Shown piece after piece: positions 57,601-64,000 of a stretch of DNA of 64,000 bases. The number at the start of each line of letters is the position of its first letter. Within the stretch, counting starts at the first letter, position 1. The notes under the pieces were generated by a model, which saw only the letters and a program-made list of their open reading frames with translations, ran no database searches and had not been told where the DNA came from. The stretch covers positions 868,001-932,000 of the forward strand of contig JAHDYR010000062.1 in NCBI GenBank assembly GCA_019828565.1. Reading direction: 5' to 3'. Position numbers and translations under genes: made by a program. Source of the DNA: Carpediemonas membranifera. Taxonomy: Eukaryota > Fornicata.

Positions 57601-58134
57601 CCCCGGGACTGGGGTATCACGGATGAACCAGCAGAAAGAGGGAAGAGGCGAGTGGGCACCTTGAGGAGCGCCTCCTGGATAGGCAAACTCGCCCTGGCGG
57701 GCTCAGGCGTGGAACACCCAAAAGGGGGGAAGCCATGGGACACGCTGAACTGTGTTTTCCCGGAAGGCGCCAGCACTAACGCCAAGAACAGACTGAGGAC
57801 CGAGAGGAAGCAGGCGCTTCGAACAAAGGTGAGACGAAGGGCTACTGAACTCGCCAAGATGCTCCACAGGAGGCATACTGTAAGAATGGCTAGAGTCTCC
57901 CGGGAGATACTCTGGAGATACTCATGTGTCAACGCTGGTCAAACCTCGCGATCCAGGCGATCTCAGGCACCTCCAGAACATCTAGAAGGTAGTTATAGAA
58001 GCATAAAAGACATGTCTGGCGTCTTGAAGTATCACATGGTGTCAGTGTTGATAAAAGAGGATAACGCATTTTATGTTGTAAATGTGAAGTGCTCGTTCGA
58101 ACATGGGATCTTAACAGCGGTGTTTTATAGCTAA
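54620..58134 (+). pseudogene. LINE-B ORF1: long, frame-broken, 3'-truncated
   Basis: Pieces in successive frames: 54662-55267 (MIYGLFALKAAPRRDLRK), 55357-55899, about 55810-56212 (VRDLIQRWSVPGFPELW), 56152-56727 (THVHIVAKGVEAER), 56822-57364 (C-P-Y-H-x-H-x4-C-H-C finger) and 57292-58134 (SFLPRDWG). The last three match LINE-A ORF1 in order, with the same -1 overlap after the finger. Upstream pieces show that the intact ORF1 is far longer than what survives in LINE-A. No ORF2 follows; LINE similarity ends about 57930. Confidence 0.65.
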
Positions 58135-58209
58135 TAGCAATGCCCTCTGAAGTTTTCAGCCTCCAGTATCTTCTACTTCCGTATGAATTAATGATTGAAT
58201 CAAGAGATT

Positions 58210-58315
58210 GAGAAAATGAAGACTTCCCCACAAAAACCAAACATGGGGGATAATCCATGGGGGTCAAGTACTATCCGTACATACTCAGGTTCTGTGGGGA
58301 AGTCTTCATTTTCTC
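58210..58315. repeat. Perfect 23-bp inverted repeat with 60-nt loop
   Basis: GAGAAAATGAAGACTTCCCC and following CACA-side bases at 58210-58232 are exactly inverted at 58293-58315. It may be a hairpin element or MITE terminus between LINE-B and the Z3 promoter; no target duplication found. Confidence 0.7.
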
Positions 58316-58771
58316 GCATTCGAAAAATCTGCAAAATTTTATCAACGATGAGATGGTCTTGGAAGATTGTGCTAACAACAGAGGTGTAACTAGATCAACA
58401 AAGGATCATGGAACCCTTGGTTTGTCCTAACGCCCGAAACAGTGCCCAAAGAGCTCGTGACACAGGTGAACGCCAGAAAGAAATGAAGTTGCTCAGAGTG
58501 TACACCATATTGTCCTAGTTCCAATACTTTTTACCATTTTCTTCCAGCTGCTTTCGTTGGCGAGTTTCATTTTTTTCTTACCGTTACTTCCGCAGTATCT
58601 TGCAAGATTCAGGGGGAAATTCAAATTCACTTTTCCTTTGAGGGCAAAGCAGAATTGCGCAATAACGCATCAATGGGTATGAGAAGCATAGAATACGTAT
58701 AAAACTCAGTGTAGTTGCTGCTCACAACTTTTTGGAGGAAACAGAGCAGCGGAAGCCCCAAACCAAAAATC
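58316..58771. other. Z3 upstream region
   Basis: Non-coding. Includes the block at 58518-58566 shared with the region upstream of Z1, and GTATAAAAC at about 58697, a possible TATA box. Confidence 0.45.
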
Positions 58772-58807
58772 TTTCACAAACTCTTGTGAAACTTGTGAAA
58801 TGTGAAA
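58772..58807 (+). promoter_or_regulatory. TTTCAC palindrome upstream of Z3
   Basis: TTTCACAAACTCTTGTGAAA at 58772-58791, followed by two more GTGAAA, 26 bp before the Z3 ATG. Shared with Z1, Y1 and Y2. Confidence 0.55.
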
Positions 58808-58832
58808 GTGACTTCAGCAAAAATTCCTGAGC

Positions 58833-61388
58833 ATGCACATTGTCATACAGACCTTCATTGGCACTGTCTACGACAATACTGGCCCTCCAAGGACTGCAGA
58901 GCGTATGAACTACATTCTCGCTCATACATACCTCTCCCTTGTTGGTATTGGCGGAAATACACAGGATCGAGGCCGCCAGCGCCGAGAATTCCGTGAACTC
59001 ATCTTGGAAATGGCTAACCAGGGCCTATTTGCGGACATGGAGGTCGATCCGAGATTTTTCGCCGACCCGCACGACTCTCGACCCTTCTTGCGTGCAGTAC
59101 GTTCCCATAGAGGAGTCGCCCCGACCTTCGATGTCTTCGTACGTGACCACGCGCGTATTGCTGTCACCCACGAACGCTTGCGGAGACAGCACGAGGTCTC
59201 AACTGAGGAAACTGACAACTACAAGCAGATTTTTGGAGCTTGTTTCTATCCTGATGTACATCAAGTCGGGTTGTAACGCAACCCATGAGCTCTTTTAAGC
59301 TCATCCGTAGTCTTTCTGCGCGACTTCATATGCCAATCATCTCCAGCAAGGCTGCTGATATCTTCGTGAAGCAGTTGCAGGTCAATATCACCAAGATCAA
59401 CGGCCTGGTTGCAGCGCTGACTAGACCAGAGGTTGCTTTCTTGGGTCATCTCGTCCCTGTGGAGTCTGTCACAGTCAACACGACCTGGCGGTGGGGCAGA
59501 AATGGCACAAAGTCGAGACTCGAGTGCACCAATCGCCTAACGGTGGACGAGGGTGTCGATATCCAGCCCCTGACGGACGCGGAGAACGTCATTGACTTCA
59601 AGTGGGAGAAGCCAATGCTTGATCTTCACTACGAGACGAGCGATGAGGCCACAAGTCATCGCCCTGAGCTCAAGCAGACCCAGGGAGTCACCCTCGGCAA
59701 GCGGCTCAACAGCTCCACATGGGACAAGGTTGATCGAGTCTGGTTTGATGCCGTTCGTTACCTCAAGCAAGCTGTTCGCCACCCGGAATGGCTCGAGTCG
59801 GACCAGCCCAACTACGTTCGATGCAAGAACGCCCTTGGCAACAGGGTTGGAGTCACGTTTAGCCCCATGAAGATCCTACTATGGCTTGACGGGTGGAAAG
59901 GGGGTTCTGCTGCCTTCAAGCTCCGCATCTACGACCCCACAGGCTTCACATTCCCCAACAAGATTACTCCACCTTTCCGTATAGTCGAGTATATGGGTAG
60001 CGAGGGTGATTTGTTGATGGAAGAGTCTCTTTCTCGCGTCGAGAAGGAGATTGAGCGCCTATACACGAGTCAGATACCCATCAGAGACACTGGTGAGGTC
60101 ACGATCTTCGACCATGTCATCGTCATGGGCGATCATGCCGCCCTCCGCCACATGCTGTCCAGAAAGTCGGGCCGGCCCAACTATCCACACCCTTGCAACA
60201 CGATTTTACCACAAAAAAAGTAAGGCGCTCCACCCGATAGCAGGCCGCCATCGTCTCACCATCAAGGACAACCTGGACGATAAGACAGCATACCAGGCTG
60301 AAGTCGACGACCCGAACCGAGTTCAAGATGTACTTGCAATCTATGGCGATTTCACCAATGAACGCATGGTGTTCGAGAATTGTAGTGTCATCCCTCTTGA
60401 GAAGATCGTCATATGCCCTCCATTCATGCACGACTCGCACCGTTTACTCGAGCAGGTTGCCCATATCTGTGGTTCTTTCAAGAAGCATCCCACCACCCGC
60501 GGGTCCCGCGAGGAGATCATCCAGAATAAGCTCCTCAACCTCAAGCTTGGCCGTATGTCGTCCATGCGAAGCATCGATAGGACCGTAGGTTGTAACGAGC
60601 AGTCGTCCGCACGTGTAAGGATGGCTGCCACGACCCAAGAGGACTTCGTTGCTCTCCCTGAGTGCATTCAAGATATCATTCGGCTCATTGGCTACCTCCA
60701 GGCCATGTACTACTCGTCCGAACCTGTGACTGACGCGGCTGTCGCGTTTCACTTCATGGCTGCCGCAGTGGCCCACCTCATTCACGTCACGATTGCGTTC
60801 ATTCCTAACAAGGATAAGACTTCCATATCCCTGCTATCAAGCAGCGAAGCGAAGACGAAGGAGAAACCGTGCGCTGAGAACCTCTACAGCATCAGCAGAC
60901 TCACGACGCAGCCCCTGTGCCACAAGCATCTCAAGGTGCCGCTGTTCTATATCCTAGAGGAGTACTTTGAGCGAGAGTTCATCAAGAACCAGGAGGTAGC
61001 AGCCAAGTTGCACAGGAAGGCAGTCCTTGAGGGCATTTGCTTGATCGAGCAGACAACTCTCGCGTGTTCCTTCCTGACGGGCATGCGTTCTTTTGGTCGG
61101 CAGGACTACTCTGTCCCCCAGCTCCAGCGACTCAAGTGTGTGCGAGTTCACGACTGCTGTAAGGATGCGAAGCATTGGTTTGGTGTCCGCACACTGACCA
61201 CCGTGACCTTCGAGCCAACTCGTGAGATGATCCAGACCTTTCAGGAGACTGTTGATGAAGTGTGGGAGTTTGTAGAAGAGCATACGACGCTGACGTGGGG
61301 TGAGGAGGGCACGATGTCATGCAGTCTGGCGGACCATGGCATAGAGTTAGTTTGCTGCCTGTGTGGAGAGTGTAGCAGACAGAATTGA
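58833..61388 (+). CDS. Z3: DDE-transposase-like protein, two frame breaks
   Basis: About 850 residues; ATG 58833 (MHIVIQTFIGTVYDN). Blocks in order: SILMYIKSGCNATHELFKLI after the first shift (near 59240), NTTWRWGRNGTKSRLECTN, WDKVDRVWFDAV, LLLWLDGWKGG, PPFRIVEYMG, VIVMGDHAALRHML, a Y-P-H-P-C segment, shift at an A7 run near 60220, CPPFMHDSHRLLEQ, VGCNEQSSARVRMA, YFEREFIKNQEV, SFGRQDYSVPQLQRL, and C-terminal CCLCGECSRQN. First Asp in LDGW, second in GDHAA and the H-x-x-H block fit a DDE/RNase H-like scheme; the third acidic residue is not certain (GCNEQ is a candidate). It is the best preserved of the three. Inferred role: transposition or DNA processing. Confidence 0.6.
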
Positions 61389-61450
61389 GGCATCCGCGTG
61401 ATATAAAGTGATGTAAGATGGTTCCGTGATAAATTCATTCATTTTTCATA

Positions 61451-61478
61451 TGTGCCACTTTTTTTCATGAATGGCACA
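61451..61478 (+). promoter_or_regulatory. 7-bp stem, 14-nt oligo-T loop between Z3 and Y2
   Basis: TGTGCCA pairs with TGGCACA; the loop has seven T followed by CATGAA. Same geometry and position as 1179-1206 though stem bases differ. TTTCAC copies follow directly. Confidence 0.5.
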
Positions 61479-61494
61479 TTTCACATTTCGCAGG

Positions 61495-61514
61495 TTTCAC
61501 AAAAGTTTGTGAAA
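61495..61514 (+). promoter_or_regulatory. Perfect TTTCACAAA palindrome abutting the Y2 start codon
   Basis: TTTCACAAAAGTTTGTGAAA ends one base before the Y2 ATG at 61515. An ATATAAAG box lies about 110 bp upstream. Confidence 0.55.
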
Positions 61515-62475
61515 ATGAACCAAACGGGGAAAGAATCTTGGACAGAGGATACTCTTGCAGCCCATAAGGCTTATATACAGTACGTAAGACTTTCTGATAA
61601 GTCAGACATCATCCCCAGTGTCCGTACGTTTTTTTAAGCAGGACGTTGCCACGAGAGGAGTTGATGACATCGATCATCGCTTCTTCATGTTTGTTCACCC
61701 AGTGTTGCCCAGGTATTTACCCAGATTGGTTGCGATTCGTGACTGCAAGACTGATTCCATCATTTCGGCCTTGTTGCTCACGAAGGAGTCATACAACACC
61801 GAAGCTACTGATGAAACCCCTTCCGAGCTGCGCCAGGACTTATATGTTGTGGTTATTCGCACGGCATTCTATGCCAGGGGCAATGGTCTCGCCACGATTC
61901 TTCTTTTCGGTTGCCTCTGCCGGACAGAGGATCCGCCTGCAGTGTGTAAGTTCTCTTGTGCCAGCCTACCAGCGTATGGGGATGTCCATCTCCAAGCAAA
62001 AAGTCCACGATGGAGTACCTGGATGATGCGAAACTGGTGACCATGGAGGCAACATACGGCCCGAACAAGTGGACGAAGCTCGGTGAGAGTCTCGTTGCTT
62101 GCCATGGATATGCCATGAAGTCCTGGAGGGCTCCCCCGTCCGTCGACTACGGTACGGCTTTCACTTCTGTGGACCAGGTCCAGCCTCCCCCAAAGAGAAC
62201 CCAAGCCACCCAACCCACCCTGCCCACCAAGCCCTCGGACAAGCTCAACCGCTACATTAAGCGTCTGAGGAAGAGTGTTACCCCGCACCCGACGCGCAAG
62301 AAGCAACGTGAGATAATCATCGCCCTTTACGACAGCAACCGAAGGGATTTGGTCCAAAAAGATCGTGGATAAGAGATCAAAGATGTGTAAGGATTACCAG
62401 AAAGAGAACTATTTCGAGGAAGAGTGGTACCATCTGCTGTCTGAGAAGGAAGATGAGGAAGAGAATGAAGATTAA
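61515..62475 (+). CDS. Y2: GNAT-like protein, several frame breaks
   Basis: Begins MNQTGKESWTED, then HKAYIQYVRLSDKSDIIPSV as in Y1. After a T7 shift near 61630: VVIRTAFYARGNGLATILLF, the acetyl-CoA-loop-like segment, then SVASAGQRIRLQC and A-Y-Q-R-M-G-M (GNAT-type end strand), YGPNKWTKLGESL, a Pro/Lys-rich linker, and after an A5 shift near 62356 an acidic tail (EEEWYHLLSEKEDEEENED). Same order as Y1. GNAT fold inferred from motif. Confidence 0.55.
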
Positions 62476-62495
62476 ATGAAGAAGCAGTCGATTTA

Positions 62496-63183
62496 TTACT
62501 CATTTGAGTTGACGTTAGCTGCGTGGAAGAGCAGGAGGCTCGCGTAAACGGGTATACGCAGAACATCACGAGCCTCTGCAGCGGCACGGGCAGCGTTCCT
62601 CTTCTCAATCACAGCGGCGAGGTCCTTGAAGGTCTTCGAGTGCTTCTTGAGGACAAGCTGCGGACGCTCGAAGATGAGCTTAGAGTCCTTGCGGCACACA
62701 CTCTCCAGAAGGACCTCTCTGACCTTGTCGACAGAGATACCAAGCCTCTGGGCGACGAAGGCGTAAGCGCGGGGGCGGACCGACTGAGGGATGCCGTGGA
62801 ACAGCTCGCGGTACTCACGGACAGTTGCCAAGAGAGGGCTGCCATGGTCGACCTCATCTCCTTCGGCGTCCAGGCTGATGAGGGCCCTGAAGCGCTTCTC
62901 CTTGGCCTCAGAAGACTCGCCCTTGTACTGCGCCATGATCTGCTCAATGCTATCGAGAGAACGGAACTCCGCTTCATCCCTAAGATCCTCCGGAACGAAT
63001 GTGGGGAGGTCATTGGGGCGTCTGTCAACCACCCTCATTGCAAATGCGGTTTCCGGTGGCGACATCGGCAGCGGAGATGCTTCCAGCAGCGTGCTCCTTC
63101 TCTAAGTAAGTAGAAATCATTTCCACAGCGTTTAGACGCTTTCTGCCCTTGCTCTTAGCAGTATTACTCCGTTTCGGAGGCAT
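62496..63183 (-). CDS. X2: small unknown basic protein, one frame break
   Basis: The ATG at 63183 opens MPPKRSNTAKSKGRKRLNAV, a basic N-terminus, and shifts near 63085 into the main frame (SPPETAFAMRVVDRRPND...). The main body is helical, with RPRAYAFVAQRLGISVDKVR (helix-turn-helix-like spacing) and the KRNAARAAAEARDVLR block shared with X1. I chose 63183 over the internal Met at 63065 because motif b lies 15 bp before it. Convergent with Y2. Possibly DNA-binding; no family recognised. Confidence 0.55.
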
Positions 63184-63197
63184 AACGTTTCTTCAAG

Positions 63198-63219
63198 GTG
63201 CACTTTATGCTCGCAACGA
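63198..63219 (-). promoter_or_regulatory. Motif b at the X2 start
   Basis: On the minus strand the TCGTTGCGAGCATAAA plus GTGCAC core is placed 15 bp before ATG 63183, the clearest evidence that motif b is a core promoter. Upstream, islands TTTATAGTTCAT, TTGATGTTGTTT and TTAGTGATAT are shared with the region between S1 and motif b at 15.2-15.4 kb. Confidence 0.55.
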
Positions 63220-63389
63220 AATTAGAAAACCAAACGAAGAAAGGAGAAGAGTATCGATCCTCAAACGCTGGCAAGCATGTGCATATCACTAAAAACAACA
63301 TCATGAGAGCTCTGTGGCCTCGAATGGCCTGTAATAGAACCTAAAACAACATCAACAATTGTAACTCGTCGAGGAAGCGTTGAGATGAA

Positions 63390-63626
63390 CTATAAACGCG
63401 GGAATGGATCAAACAATGGATTTAAGAGTGGCATACAAGGCCAGAATACCGCAATTATCGTCCGTTGATCCACGTGACCTCCATCTTGGTCGGTATCCAG
63501 AGAAAGCCCTTCAGACGCTCGCAACACAACATTTAGAAGACTTATCGTGAATGGCTCCTTCCATGATGGACCTTCACCTGGACATGCCATCTCTGACATG
63601 TCCAATGGTCTCCATTGAGCTCGCAT
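63390..63626 (-). CDS. S2: small conserved ORF, homologue of S1
   Basis: 78 codons (MRAQWRPLDMSEM start). Its central SLDTDQDGGHVDQRTII equals S1, and flanking differences are often synonymous or conservative. It lies upstream of motif b and X2 in the same order as S1 and motif b. Function unknown. Confidence 0.4.
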   Translation of the reverse strand: MRAQWRPLDMSEMACPGEGPSWKEPFTISLLNVVLRASEGLSLDTDQDGGHVDQRTIIAVFWPCMPLLNPLFDPFPRL

Positions 63627-63714
63627 TCATCCCTCTGAGCATCCGCCCCATGGTCCAATCAGATGCCCAATCAAAATTCTGCACCGAAGTGCCCCGAGGA
63701 CCTCCTCTGAGTTC

Positions 63715-63881
63715 ATAAGGCTCTCAGAGCCTTATACACCAATTCGAAATCGTGTATAAGGCTCTCAGAGCCTAATGAATCTCCCGCGCGCCGTTGCCTA
63801 CTGATACTGGTCATTTTTCCGCATGGTTTATTAGGCTCTCAGAGCCTTATGAATTTTTTTCATTAGGTCCTGAGAGCCTTA
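63715..63881. repeat. Four iterated 18-21 bp palindromes (AAGGCTCTCAGAGCCTT)
   Basis: Perfect 21-bp palindrome at 63715-63735, further copies at 63757-63774, 63832-63849 and a variant at 63864-63881. The first two also pair with each other across TATACAC/GTGTATA. Looks like protein-binding iterons or cruciform DNA; no gene nearby on the right. Confidence 0.75.
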
Positions 63882-64000
63882 TAATCATGCAATCGGTTTT
63901 CGACTTCTACATGCTCTTGAAGCGTTCGAAAACGTTTGGTAAGCAGTTCTTTATCTTCTATGACAGCGCTGAGATCAGTCAGGCCTCATCAAACGCGCAG

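Noticed and set aside
1-64000. CRISPR array, bacterial operons or tRNA genes
   Set aside because: No regularly spaced direct repeats, no cloverleaf-like sequences noticed, and gene content is eukaryotic.

Overview
This is a eukaryotic, repeat-rich window. It carries three retroelement classes: a LINE with an apurinic-type endonuclease, CRE/SLACS-like elements with a restriction-like endonuclease, and Ty3/gypsy elements, one with a chromodomain. It also has eukaryotic-type kinase, PHD-like and HEPN-like genes. I see no operons, Shine-Dalgarno sites, rRNA or tRNA genes. The genes I can follow appear intronless. A protist, alga or early-diverging fungus would fit; the sequence alone does not identify the species. 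Many reading frames are broken by single-base shifts, often in homopolymers, so part of the apparent decay may be residual read error.

Layout. 1-4.0 kb: module X1-Y1-Z1 (small unknown protein; GNAT-like protein; large transposase-like protein). 5.2-8.2 kb: a HEPN-like gene with a zinc-ribbon tail, the tail duplicated once, and an unrecognised gene (Q). 8.6-14.5 kb: unknown or decayed genes (V, a + strand pseudogene, U) separated by a dispersed repeat R. 14.9-18.5 kb: a small conserved ORF (S1), a promoter-like motif, gene T and a protein kinase. 19.1-24.1 kb: left arm of a large inverted repeat carrying Z2, a PHD-like gene W and a small ORF P. 24.1-38.8 kb: spacer made of one LINE (A) and three head-to-tail CRE-like copies on the minus strand. 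38.8-44.7 kb: the inverted right arm, with a LINE 3' fragment inserted in W. 44.8-52.6 kb: a gypsy element split by a younger complete gypsy element with 82-bp LTRs. 52.6-58.1 kb: remains of a second LINE (B). 58.8-63.2 kb: module Z3-Y2-X2, the mirror image of the left-end module, then S2 and a cluster of palindromes.

The most interesting part is not the retroelements but the repeated X/Y/Z gene set. Three diverged paralogues of one large protein (Z), with features recalling RNase H-fold (DDE) transposases, occur in 64 kb. Two are paired with the same two partner genes. They share cis elements: a TTTCAC/GTGAAA palindrome by the starts of Y and Z genes, a stem-loop of identical geometry but different stem sequence between Z and Y, and a GCGAGCATAAA-TGCAC motif shared by the X2 and S1 regions. 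This looks like a family of large mobile or virus-like modules that I cannot match to a named family.
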